Positions 45,289 to 55,719 of a stretch of 64,000 nt of DNA are shown in pieces (position 1 is the first letter of the stretch; each line of letters opens with the position of its first letter). Origin of the DNA: Cepaea nemoralis (lineage: Eukaryota > Mollusca > Gastropoda > Stylommatophora > Helicidae). The notes under the pieces were generated by a model. The model was not told the DNA's origin. It did no database searches and saw only the letters and a list, made by a program, of their open reading frames with translations. The position numbers and the translations under genes were made by a program. Location: NCBI GenBank assembly GCA_014155875.1, contig JACEFZ010004239.1, positions 1-64,000 of the forward strand. The letters are read 5' to 3'.

Positions 45289-45806
45289 CTATAGTGTCAC
45301 TGACTTTGGTGATGTCGGATCGCTCTCTTCTCGTACCTCAGGTATCTCGATCTGAGACGGTCGGATCAATGTGTCTGCTAGCATGTTCATGCTCCTTTTT
45401 ATATGCTGTATCGTGAACGAATAATTTTGCAGGATCAAAGACCATCTGTAGATCCTTAAATTGCGATGGACACTAGACTGCATCACTGTAAGTGGTTGGT
45501 TGTCAGTTTCAAGGACAAAATGGGTACCCGCTAAGAATCTATGAAGCTTCTGGATACAATAGATTACGCTTAAAGCTTCTAACGCAGAGACTGAGTACCT
45601 CGATTCAGCAGGGGTAACTTTATGGCTTACATACATGATTGGGTGGAAGATTCCCTCACGGAACTGGCCTAGAACGCCAGCGATGGATATGGCACTTGCG
45701 TCTGTACGGAAAAAATACGTAAGATTCGGGTTAGGCAAGCGCAAAATTGGTACAACGCTGAAAATATATTTTAATTTTGATAAAGCACCAATTAACGCTG
45801 CATCTT
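45289..45806 (-). pseudogene. Gypsy RNase H cut by the Gmr1-like LTR
   Basis: Open from the junction: DAALIGALSKLKYIFSVVP, LRLPNPNLTYFFRTDASAIS, FHPIMYVSHKVTPAESRYS, SALEALSVIYCIQKLHRF and TDNQPL, ending with ADTLIRPSQIEIPEV. TDAS, EAL and ETDN carry the RNase H carboxylates. RT upstream is absent because the LTR begins at 45807. It is a different gypsy family from the one at 17350. Confidence 0.85.
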
Positions 45807-46583
45807 TGTCGTGTCCTCCTTTAAAGTGTCGTCCCTGGAGTGAGGAGAGTCAACACCCACATTATAATATTTTTCTCCCTTATCAATATCCTGGAGAATC
45901 CACCAGCTTCCGTCCAACACACTCCATCAGCCTATGGACACCTTTTCCTATCCCTCTCTCTCACTGTCGTACTATGCCCCCCCCCCCCTCATAATTCCCC
46001 AACGCAACATACTCAACAACTCTTGCTTCTAAAAATTAATAAAGATTAATTTATTAAAAGAAAAATGTAACGTATATGAGACGTATATGCGAAGAAAATG
46101 TGTGTCGTGTATTATAACATAAATGTGTATGTCAGCCTTCAAAGTTCAGGATCATAGTGTACACATCATGGCAAGGATCACACGACATCATTCGAGTCAG
46201 TACGAAAAACCTCACCGAAGTCGTATCCTTCTCTCCAGACATGTCCTCCTCCAGGAACTCTGATGACCATGAGATCTGAATCTCATGTAAATATAATCCG
46301 TGGAAAATACTAGTATATTTCCTAACGCAACTGTTCCTAATAGTTTATAGAAACTCCGGCTTCATAATTCCGGCGCAGTGAAAACAAACATGGAACACTG
46401 TCCTACTAACAAGTCTTTTTGTCTCTTGATAAATGTTCACTAGTTCTCACTATTAAACAGTTAATGTATCTAGAATAAAATGGCTTGCTTTATTCACTAG
46501 ATATAGTCTGAAAGTTCTGATTTCCTTGATACGTGGAACAACTACACTTCAATGTTTGGTTTCATCTACTGTGAACATCAGTC
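45807..46583 (-). repeat. Gmr1-like copy A 3' LTR, left part
   Basis: Starts TGTCGTGTCCTCC like the shared LTR at 60540, and aligns with 60540-61260 until the nested element interrupts at 46584. It contains a C homopolymer at 45977. Confidence 0.85.
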
Positions 46584-46828
46584 TGTAACAGTAAGGGAGG
46601 AGTACTGGGGTATTATTAGAATCTAGTGGGAAACAGATACAGCACGATTGAGCATCGAGAGTGAAAGGGTGAGAGATGCTCAATCGTGACGGATTGGGTT
46701 GGCAAGGGCAGTTAAGACCCAGCCTTCAATGTGAGTGGAGTCTAACATCAACGCTTTGTCATCAAGAACTAATAAACTTTATATTATCAACTGAATCCAC
46801 GTCTTGCGAGTCTCTATACATTGTTACA
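46584..46828 (+). repeat. 5' LTR of the young element
   Basis: 245 bp. CACGATTGAGCATC (46643-46656) and GATGCTCAATCGTG (46675-46688) form a perfect 14-bp stem with an 18-base loop. AATAAA is at 46771. Confidence 0.95.
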
Positions 46829-47036
46829 GAGCTCGAAATGGAGCCACTTGACCAGGATCCTGAATTTTCCCGTCCCGGCTACCACGCGAAGTACTAAAGA
46901 ATCCAGACAAAACTGCCAAAACAAGAAGGTATTTCGAGTAAACGTTTTCTCCAATCGGTTTTGTCAAGGTCGGGAACCGCTTTGCTACTGTTCCATGCTC
47001 CGGTCAATTAACACTTAGAAACAGTTTCGGCACCTG

Positions 47037-47400
47037 GTAGAGCCGTGGCTGAACATTAAATCTCGTCAAAGGGCTTTCCTAGAGCCGTGCCTGAACATTA
47101 AATCTCATCAAAGGGCTTTCCTAGAGCCGTGCCTGAACATTAAATCTCGTCAAAGGGCTTTCCTAGAGCCGTGCCTGAACATTAAATCTAATCAAAGGGC
47201 TTTCCTAGAGCCGTGCCTGAACATTAAATCTCATCAAAGGGCTTTCCTAGAGCCGTGGCTGAACATTAAATCTCATCAAAGGGCTTTCCTAGAGCCGTGG
47301 CTGAACATTAAATCTCATCAAAGGGCTTTCCTGGAGCCGTGGCTGAATATTAAACCTCGTCAAAGGGATTTACTAGAGCCGTGGCTGAACATTTGAACCT
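47037..47400 (+). repeat. 42-bp in-frame repeat array
   Basis: About nine units of TAGAGCCGTG(G/C)CTGAACATT...TCAAAGGGCTTTCC. 42 is a multiple of 3. One frame, from about 47013 to a TGA at about 47394, has no stop and would give a 14-residue repeat (LEPWLNIKSHQRAF). There is no upstream ATG in that frame, so translation would need splicing or a non-AUG start. Confidence 0.9.
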
Positions 47401-47659
47401 CACTCATCAAGGGGCTGGTAATGGCCGTTGACTGAACTACAGCCTTCAATGTTCTAAACCGCGATCTGAACTATGGAGTTTTAAAAAAGTCACCATAACC
47501 TGAATTTTGATAATTTCAAATCGCCAGCCACTTACGTAATTGTTATCTCAAGACGTCGATGATGTACCCCACCCGGGGTGAAAGCAAAGACTAACAAGCT
47601 GGTCGGGACCCAACCAGGGGTTGAAAATAAGCCAGGCATCCCTAGAGAAGTGACGTGAC

Positions 47660-47812
47660 TACCTGCGACTGATTTTTAGCTGAAACGGGCTCCTGGTGAT
47701 CGAATGAAATCTGACGCCGAGTGTAGGAAGAGACGGACTACCTGAACTCTGCGACTGATTTTTAGCTGAAACGGGCTCCTGGTGATCGAATGAAATCTGA
47801 CGCCGAGTGGAG
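47660..47812 (+). repeat. 86-bp direct duplication in the leader
   Basis: GCGACTGATTTTTAGCTGAA ... GACGCCGAGTG occurs twice (about 47665 and 47751). Confidence 0.85.
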
Positions 47813-47954
47813 GAAGCTACAGGCTTGAGTCAGGAAACAAAAAGAAACTAACTTTGCTTTTCTAATAAGTGAGTGTATCCTTTAAATTAAAAAGTTAAAA
47901 CTGAGTGATACTTAAAACTAGAAAATAACTATGGTTTTCTATAAAAAGTAGGTA

Positions 47955-48140
47955 ATTTCTTTAAATTAAGAAATTGAAATTGTGTGGTTCTTTGCTTGCT
48001 TTGTTTCAGTATTTTTTTCAGCATGGCGGAACAGGACACCTTAGCACATCTTCTTTAAATTAAGAAGTTGAAATTGTGTGGTTCTTTGCTTGCTTTGTTT
48101 CAGTATTTTTTCAGCATGGCAGAACAGGACACCCTAGCAC
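47955..48140 (+). repeat. Duplicated splice-acceptor/ATG module
   Basis: A 93-bp segment containing CTTTAAATTAAGAA, TTGCTTTGTTTCAG and, about 13 bases later, ATGG is present twice (ATGs at 48023 and 48116). Each ATG starts MAEQDTLA and hits a stop within 12 codons. The pyrimidine tract plus CAG looks like a splice acceptor. The 48116 ATG is in frame with the 478-codon ORF, separated by three stops (TAG, TAG, TAA). Confidence 0.75.
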
Positions 48141-48232
48141 AGGTTTAGCTCTGTTTAGGAATATTTTAGCAGAGCAGATTCATCACGACACAAGTGAGAA
48201 TTATTTCGGCTGAGATAGCGTAAAGAGTAAAA

Positions 48233-49669
48233 ATGTACTTGAGCAGAGACTTAGGACACGTGACTGCATGGTTAGGAGAATTAAAGGTGGCAGTTAGCGA
48301 GGTAGAATGTTTTGTACACTGGTTACAGAGCAATGTAAGAGGTAATGAGATAAAAAGGAACAACAAGAATAGCCGAGGACAGCCATTGCTTAATGAAGAC
48401 AGAAGACAATATGGTTATGACGAACCAAGGCCTGATCTATATAGAGTAAAAGACAGTGAGAACAGACGAAATAGTGAAAGATCGGACTGGTATAGCAGTT
48501 ATAAATACAAAAATGGGCGTGAGAGAAACTTTTCAAGGAAATCATGGAACTGGCCCTCTCACACTGCAACTGCTAGAAAAAGACGTGACGACTGGTTAGA
48601 GAAAAGACAAAGACAATATTTAAACTCAGGTGTAAGAGACAGAGTTGAACCAGTAAGTAAAATACAGATTAAACCTAAAATGGTTGCGAATGTGACTGGT
48701 AGACAGGAAAAGAAGACGACGGTAGTAGTAAAGAAAAGAAATAGAGAGACACAGACGCAAGCAGGTAATACGATAGAAAGTAGTACGCAGACTCAGGTAC
48801 AATCAGTCAGCAAGATAACAAAGGGAACTCAAACTGATGTAATGGAGACTCAGTCAAAACCAACTCATTTGACTAAGAGAGACAAGGTTGAAGTTAGGAA
48901 AGATGGACAGACAAGGACCAAGGACGAAAGGAAGTCAATGAAGAAAAGTGTTAGTATGATTGTAAATAGAGGTAGTGCCATGTCAAGTTCTTCAGCTATA
49001 GACAAGAAACTAGTTCCCAAATGGTGTAGGAATATTAGCTGTCAGAGTTCAAGTTACGGAGAAGATATTCCTACAGCCGAATATTATAGTGATGCTGAAA
49101 CAGATATTATTACCGATGATTCGGAGAATGAGAGTGTTGCACTACGAGCAGATCCTGAATTGAAGAGTGTTGTTCCCTCATACGGAATAGTGACTGGTGG
49201 ACAGACGGATAGAGTTTTGGTTAGTGACTATGTAGGGAAGGCTAAGGGACGAAGACCGAGAAAGAGAAAGAAAGGTAGACGTTTTAAAGATGACTATGAG
49301 AATAGGGCCGACGTGTTTGCAGTAAACTATAACGAGTCTGATGATGGAACTATTATTAGTGTGTCATCTGAAGACGAGATGGGAAGGTATAAACGTTACG
49401 TAAGGTACACAGGAAACAGTGAGCAGAATGACGCAAATAAAGGAAATAGAAAGAACTCATTTAAGAAGAAGAATAGGGGTAGACAGTTAGCGGGAGTTTA
49501 TTCAACGACAGAAAGTGACTTAAGTAAAATAGAAGACCTTAGGACCTTAAGACCTGAATACTTTAACAGGTTGACAACAGATAGTGATGATGACATTATA
49601 AGTGAAAGACAGGTTAGGGTATTGAAAGACAGTGAAGTGTTTAATTTGGAGACACTATATAACGGTTAA
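48233..49669 (+). CDS. Unknown 478-residue ORF of the young element
   Basis: I do not recognise a family. It starts MYLSRDLGHVTAWLGELKVA and is hydrophilic throughout, with no membrane segment or signal peptide. Basic, Arg/Tyr-rich stretches (residues 40-130) are followed by repeated (T/Q)QT runs (RETQTQ, SSTQTQ, KGTQTD, about 172-205), a Ser-rich segment, an acidic patch (SDAETDIITDDSENES, about 285-300), a strongly basic cluster GRRPRKRKKGRR (about 340-352, NLS- or RNA-binding-like), and a second acidic patch (NYNESDD, SSEDE). It could be a divergent Gag or another RNA-binding protein, but no capsid or zinc knuckle is visible. The first Met is chosen because the in-frame sequence upstream has stops. 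It is the only long ORF in the element. Confidence 0.6.
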   Translation: MYLSRDLGHVTAWLGELKVAVSEVECFVHWLQSNVRGNEIKRNNKNSRGQPLLNEDRRQYGYDEPRPDLYRVKDSENRRNSERSDWYSSYKYKNGRERNFSRKSWNWPSHTATARKRRDDWLEKRQRQYLNSGVRDRVEPVSKIQIKPKMVANVTGRQEKKTTVVVKKRNRETQTQAGNTIESSTQTQVQSVSKITKGTQTDVMETQSKPTHLTKRDKVEVRKDGQTRTKDERKSMKKSVSMIVNRGSAMSSSSAIDKKLVPKWCRNISCQSSSYGEDIPTAEYYSDAETDIITDDSENESVALRADPELKSVVPSYGIVTGGQTDRVLVSDYVGKAKGRRPRKRKKGRRFKDDYENRADVFAVNYNESDDGTIISVSSEDEMGRYKRYVRYTGNSEQNDANKGNRKNSFKKKNRGRQLAGVYSTTESDLSKIEDLRTLRPEYFNRLTTDSDDDIISERQVRVLKDSEVFNLETLYNG

Positions 49670-52600
49670 AATTCCTTGGGTGAAGAAGGAAAATGAAATA
49701 GTTTTGGCTTATGAGAAGAACTCCGGTTTGAGAGTATAGGTGTATGAGCTGTCTAAAATAGACAGATGAAATTTTTGGGGTAGAATGGTACAGGGTAGAT
49801 GATAGTGGTGTTGAAGATAAGGAAGTACGGCAAATGATATTCCACGTGGATTACGTAATACAGGATATCGTCTGTTTGGTTACGAGGTAGAGAGAGTATA
49901 TTAAGTAAAATAGGGTAGATTCAGGACAGAATTAATAGAGGGTGAGAGATAAATTAAGTATGAATGTTCGTATTAGAAGTGGGTTGACTCAGAGCTATGA
50001 CGTGTTGTCCGAGATAGTTTTGCTTGTTGGTTGGAGAAGAAAGAATAGTATTGTTGACAGGTGAACCGAGAGTGTCTGGTGAGGTGATATAGACTGAGGA
50101 GGCACTGAGTATCCTGTGTGTAAAATAGCCAGTTGAACGTGAGAATAAAAGTAATAGAATGTAGAAGTGAATGCTTGAAAAATACGAGTTACGTCGTGCT
50201 TGCGGAGAAAGAAGAAAGTGGTTGTGTGGAGAAGTATAGAATGATAGTTACGAAGTTAGGGGTGGTTCACCAGAATGAGGTTTGTTTTGAAGAGATAGTA
50301 GATAGTACTGTGAAAGTAATATAAGTTGCGAGAGGTAGTGTATAGGGTCTGACCTTCGTATAGGAGTGAGTGATTGAGTAAAGTAAAGATATAAGAAAGC
50401 AGGGAATTGAGAAAGTCCTCTGGAATAATTCGTTTGGTTGTGCGTTGTTCGTACGTGAGTATAACTGTACTCAGACAGGTGTTCGGCGTGATGAAGGAAG
50501 TAGGAGAGAGGTGTGATGAAGTCGCCTAAGTGAAATACGTAGATAGAATGTAAGAGTGGCGTTAATATGTCTTGTGTCAATGTGTGTAGAGGAGATCAAT
50601 ACGTGTAGATATGTGGTGAATGATTGCTGGAATGTTGAGGTGGCGTCTAAAGGGTTTTGTTGTAGTAATAGTATGGAGAAGTTAGGTTGTCGCGTGTGAA
50701 TATGAGAAGAGTGGTTGATAAGTGATGTTGAAAAACCGTGAAACATAGAGAGATAGAAAGAGAATGATTGGAGAATTGTGATGTTTTTTTTTGTAGAATG
50801 TCTGACGTTGGAAGTTATATAACGGAAACAGAATTAACATTCTGAATGATGTTTCACAACACTTGTTTAGTATTCTTGACAGGGAAATGTCGAAGCAAGA
50901 GTGCCTAAGACTGAGAAACGAGGAAAGAGAGGTCTGCTGTCGATTATAAGTGGACTGGATTGCAGTTCTGAAAGAATTCCGATAAATAAGAGTGAAAGAT
51001 AAGAAGGTAAACAAAGTCAGTATAATGAATGTTGGAGAACGTGTTCCGAGGAGGGTGACCGGTTTGATTGTCGTCACAATGCAAGAATGACTTGAGGATT
51101 AGCTTAGAATGGTACTGGTGAGACGTTGAGAGTACTAGAATGAAATATTAATTGCGTCGAGTAGACGAGAAAGTGGAAGTAGAATTAGTTGTTTTAGTGA
51201 GAAGTCTATAGTAAATAGACAAAGTTTTGTTGGATATAGGAGAGTGGAGATACTGTAGTTAACAGTAAGGATTAAGAAGTGGTAGTGATGTTCGGTATAA
51301 AGCCAAGCTGGTACATTGAGATGACATTGAAAAAATCGCCACATTGGTAATGGATAAAGTGAGTGACCTGTAGTTTACAGTGCTTACTTAAGAGGTTATT
51401 CCGGATGTTATGTGCTGTTGCGAGTTGGGAGAAAATAAGTGGTTACTGATTGGGTTATGTAAATAGAACAGGTGTGATTCTAGTAAGTAATTAGTCTGTT
51501 GTTAACAAAATTACGGATGGACAGTGAAATGTTTAGTTTTCTTGGACGTAGAAATACTGGAATGACCTGTATAAATAGATATCCGTTATTTTACTTAGTA
51601 AGAGAGGCCAATGTTAGTGGGTCACTATACGTAGTTATAATTGTTTGAGTCATGAGTCATACATAATATGTTTTTATGCTTGAGTGGGTATTGAAAAATG
51701 ATGGCTACTATTTGTTGGTTTTATCTAGCCTAAGTTTTAGTCCCTCATTTTCAGTTTTTTTTCCTTGATTTGGTATTGAAAAATGATTGTTGTTGTTTGA
51801 TTAATTGATTTAGAATAGGGTGATTGTGTTCTTAGACTTTTATGTGTAAACTACTGGTCCGTAAAAGAGACCAGTAGTATTAGGTAACAATAGATTAGGA
51901 TGTATCTTGTATTATTTTAATCATCGTCACTATCATCATCACTATCATCATCATACTTTTAGTTGAGTTGTAGGGAAACATAAATGATTATTACAAAAAT
52001 TTGGGGGGGGGGGGATTTGATGTCCTGTTGTGATTTTATTTCACTGTTTTGTGTGTTAAATAGCAGTTAATTAAGTTATGTTTAATTTACAAGGTTTTTG
52101 TCTAGAATAAAGAAAATACAGGGGGCTTTAATTAGGACCCTTCGTTCAGAAAGTAATAATAAACTACTGTGAGCTAATAGAGAGACACATTCTCTTTGTG
52201 AAGAATAACTTCATGGGGGTATATTGCTGGGATAATCAGCATAGTGAGGTTGATGGGCTTATGAAGAAGTGGAAACATATACCGGGGATGGTTATGGGAA
52301 AGTTTAGAGATGCACTAAAGTAAGCATTAATTAGAAATATATGGGATTAGAAACCACATGGGAGAAGAAAAGATTAATGAATATATTCAGTGGGGTAAAG
52401 CTGAGAAAAGTTTTAAACATAGTTTCGGGGAGGGTCAGAAGAGCCATGATATACACGAGATTGCTGGGTTATAGAAGAATAAGAAAATTACCCCAGATGA
52501 TGAGTAAACATGAATTGGATCCATGTTTGACTAGACACTGTGGATAACAGTACAATAAAAAAAAAAAGGGGTGTAACTGTGTTAATGAGAAATGAACATA

Positions 52601-53700
52601 GGGGAGACATGGTGACATGGGGTGTTTGTGGGTCCGTAATAAAGGGACTGAGATTAAAGTTGATTATAAGCAGTCACAGACATGAGTGGTTATTTTTTGC
52701 TGCTGTAGATTACGGCATGAATTATGAATTGAGAGGTGGAAGATTTTAGAGAAACATTGGGTTACATGGCCTAGGCAGGATGTAAATGTTTATAAGTGGG
52801 TCAGATTACAATGTTGTGTTTGATGGTTAATATTTAAGGGGAGATTTCAAGGTTACTAGGTTGCTGTTGATAACGGCATAAGTGGAGCATTATAGTAGAT
52901 ATGCCCATAAGAAATGGACATTAAGAGAGAACCTGAGGTATTGGAGAAGATTAGTTATACGAGGTGATGAGGTTATGTGAGGTGTTGTGTTGGAGGAGGT
53001 CTTAAGGGACCTTTTTAATTGTGTCTTCGGGATGTGTTTTGTGGTTTACATTACAATGTGAGGTAGTGTCTGACACTTAGAAGTGAAGAGTATTTTGGGA
53101 TGATGGTTGGATAGCAGCGTAAACGGTTACCATAATGAGTGGTACTGGGGGAGATATAATGGTTGAGAATTTATTGCATAAAATCTCAAAGAACATAGGG
53201 GTGTAAAGGGGTGTGTGATTTAGGTGAATGTTTTTTTTTTTTTGAAGAATTCTATTTCTTCTTTAAATTCCGGTGGCCACCGATTCTTTGTCTTCCTATC
53301 GTGTGAAAGTAATTTCAGCTTAGGTTGAAAGTGGGGGATTTGTAGCGTTGGTGATAAAATAAGGAGTTGGTGTTAGAGTTGAGTTTGAAATTTTAAGCAG
53401 ATTGCTTATGAGGAAGGAGTATTTAAGAAGACGTGTTATGATGTTATTGTATATAGTTGAAATTGAAATGTTATTAAAGATATGTAAATATGTTATGGTT
53501 GGTTGAAGGGCCGGAAACGAAGAAGAAGGGGGTTGACTATATAGCAAGGGAAAAAGTAAAGAAATTGAATATTCATTTAAGTTTGGTTTGGGGAAGATTT
53601 GAGGACTGGGAGAAGTAAGGAAAAAGAGGGAATAGAGTATGGGGATTAGGAGTAAAGATTTTTCCTTTATAAGGAAAATTCTTTATTCAACATGGGGAGG
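49670..53700 (+). other. C-depleted, purine-rich interior without recognised genes
   Basis: About 4 kb. Sampled 60-base lines have 3 C versus 18 G (50701-50760) and 7 C versus 19 G (50401-50460), far from the balanced flanks. Short protein-like stretches occur (INYCELIERHILFVKNNF and MGVYCWDNQHSEVDGLMKKW near 52150-52315; ECLKNTSYVVLAEKEESGCV near 50160), separated by stops. A perfect palindrome CGGTGGCCACCG lies at 53271-53282. Many minus-strand ORFs here are composition artefacts. Confidence 0.6.
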
Positions 53701-53945
53701 TGTAACAGTAAGGGAGGAGTACTGGGGTATTATTAGAATCTAGTGGGAAACAGATACAGCACGATTGAGCATCGAGAGTGAAAGGGTGAGAGATGCTCAA
53801 TCGTGACGGATTGGGTTGGCAAGGGCAGTTAAGACCCAGCCTTCAATGTGAGTGGAGTCTAACATCAACGCTTTGTCATCAAGAACTAATAAACTTTATA
53901 TTATCAACTGAATCCACGTCTTGCGAGTCTCTATACATTGTTACA
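53701..53945 (+). repeat. 3' LTR of the young element
   Basis: Identical to the 5' LTR by eye, including the hairpin (53760-53773 with 53792-53805). The polypurine tract ACATGGGGAGG precedes it. Confidence 0.95.
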
Positions 53946-55454
53946 AGTCCCTACTGATCTAGTTCCACATGGGCTGAACCTCCATCACTTCAGGTGTGTT
54001 AACGATTGGTATTCACTCATGTAGGATACATATACCATTAGACTCCACCGAGCAATGTGTATTAACTTCTTCCGTTGCGAAAGTTGCTGGCCCCTCTCTC
54101 TACATCATAATTTATCCGGGATCGGATGTTACATTGGGTCCGGGTTCTTCATTCCAACCAGAGGAACCTGTAAAATAAATCATACAACTGGTGATAGCCT
54201 CCCCGTCACTGATCTCTATTAGATGATCGTGGGCCATCGGCCTCGCTCAGAAAATATAATGTACCTATCATGGACAGATGAACTGAACACATAGGTTATC
54301 ATCAGGCCAAGACAAAAAAAAAATCAAGCAAACAGAATGCGGAACCCCGCCCACCAGGGACCCCTACGGGAAATCTCCCAATTATCCCTCATTACTCAAT
54401 TCTCAACTAGTAAAGCTTATCGACACTTCACTAATCTATTCTACAACTAACAGAGCCAAGTATCACTTCCCTACTCTAGCTAGTTTTCCACTACCAGTGC
54501 TAATTATCACACTTGGTTTTAACAAGGCTACAGCCTATATTAATTAGAACGAATATTATAATAGGTTATACCTTACGGCACTGCAGTTTACACTAAATTA
54601 CATCTAATGGTAGCCATACAGGCTCGTGTAAACTAAATCAAATATCTCCTTCACACGTTAGATGTTCTAACTGCTGCAGTGACAAGCATGTCTGCCTAGA
54701 TCCACATTTTCAAGTTCCCCTAGTTGGTCCCAACTCGGGTTTTTATGGCAACTCCTAAAGTTGATACGTGACATTTTCCTGTATGCCCACACAGGTGGCA
54801 TATTGGGCACACACTCCCTTGTCAGGGATCCATCCTCCCTGGCTCCATCAATCTTAGATTTGTCATCACTGGTTTTGACATCCAAAACAATCTAGAGAGT
54901 TACTGTACAGTTCCAACAAAGGGTTTCGATACCAAGCTGCCAATCATGGTTTTCCAAACAACCTTACATTGTGCACGTGACGTTGTTGATGTCCTGCAGG
55001 TGTTCCACTGTTTCCAATAACAAGCCCTCAACTTTCTATCATGTGGTGACAGTCATATCCGCCATTCCGTTTGATGTCGGGAAATACCAAATGACAGTCT
55101 GACCGTTTTCTCCCTAGTCGGGCACTTCCGACCTGTTGATAAACTGTCAATCTTCTGTTCAGTGGTGACAATCCCAGCCGCCATTTCGCCTGATGTCCGG
55201 AACTATAAATGACAGACAGGGCTGTTCCATGTACTGAGCTGGGCAATTCTATGTGATTCTATCTGTTATTGAACTGTCAACGCGGTGTCTGGATTCGTCT
55301 CACTCACTACCCAATGTTTACTATTTGCTGACCCGATGTAACTCGTGCAGCTGTATTTACTCTGTTAGTTAAAATCGCTGTGGCCTAGAAAATATCCCGT
55401 TAATCAAACTTCTGTATTTTCATTATCTGGTTAACTCATGGCGATCTCGTGACA
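53946..55454 (-). repeat. Gmr1-like copy A 3' LTR, right part
   Basis: Resumes the LTR after the AGTC duplication and ends CTCGTGACA at 55454, like the shared LTR at 62754. It contains two diverged repeats of about 120 bp (about 55033-55090 and 55153-55215), each with GTGGTGACA...CCGCCATT.CG..TGATGTC. On the minus strand AAGAGGGGGCC just outside its edge is the polypurine tract of copy A. Confidence 0.88.
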
Positions 55455-55518
55455 TAGGCCCCCTCTTAAGAGAGTAGTCCATCTCACTCTTCTCCACCAT
55501 GAGTTCAATCCAGATGAT

Positions 55519-55719
55519 TCATTCCTCTTCTTCAGGAGCTGGGTGTCTTGACAAGAAGTCCGCTCCAACATTTTCCTTCCCAGGAATGTACTCCACTGTG
55601 AAATTATAGGGTTGAAGTAACAACGACCACCGCATCAAACGGGCGTTGAGCTTCTGAGAAGTAGCCAGGAACATCAGGGGTTGATGATCAGACTGGACTC
55701 GAAACTTAACTCCATACAA
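55519..55719 (-). pseudogene. Copy A RNase H, shifted distal part
   Basis: Reads YGVKFRVQSDHQPLMFLATS, then RLMRWSLLLQPYNFTVEYI and GKENVGADFLSRHPAPEEEE to the stop. Relative to copy B, copy A lacks 2 bases near 55762 and has one extra A near 55730, which separates this end from the main pol frame. Confidence 0.88.

Larger units (their letters stand above)
46584..53945 (+). mobile_element. Young LTR element lacking recognisable pol (LARD-like)
   Basis: The two 245-bp LTRs (46584-46828, 53701-53945) are identical base for base as far as I can compare them, start TGTAACA and end TGTTACA, with TSD AGTC at 46580-46583 and 53946-53949. ACATGGGGAGG adjoins the 3' LTR as a polypurine tract and fixes the + orientation. 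No clear tRNA primer-binding site adjoins the 5' LTR (GAGCTCGAAATGG follows). The interior carries a 42-bp array, a duplicated acceptor/ATG module, one 478-codon ORF and about 4 kb with no recognisable gene. I see no protease, RT, RNase H or integrase motif. Being young yet lacking pol, it was probably moved by an autonomous partner. Confidence 0.9.

Noticed and set aside
50248..51077. Several minus-strand ORFs of 70-131 codons rich in S, T, L and H
   Set aside because: They are explained by the C-poor plus strand, which removes stops on the minus strand; there are no recognisable motifs.
53271..53282. Perfect 12-bp palindrome CGGTGGCCACCG as a regulatory site
   Set aside because: Too short to support a function; recorded in the description of the interior only.
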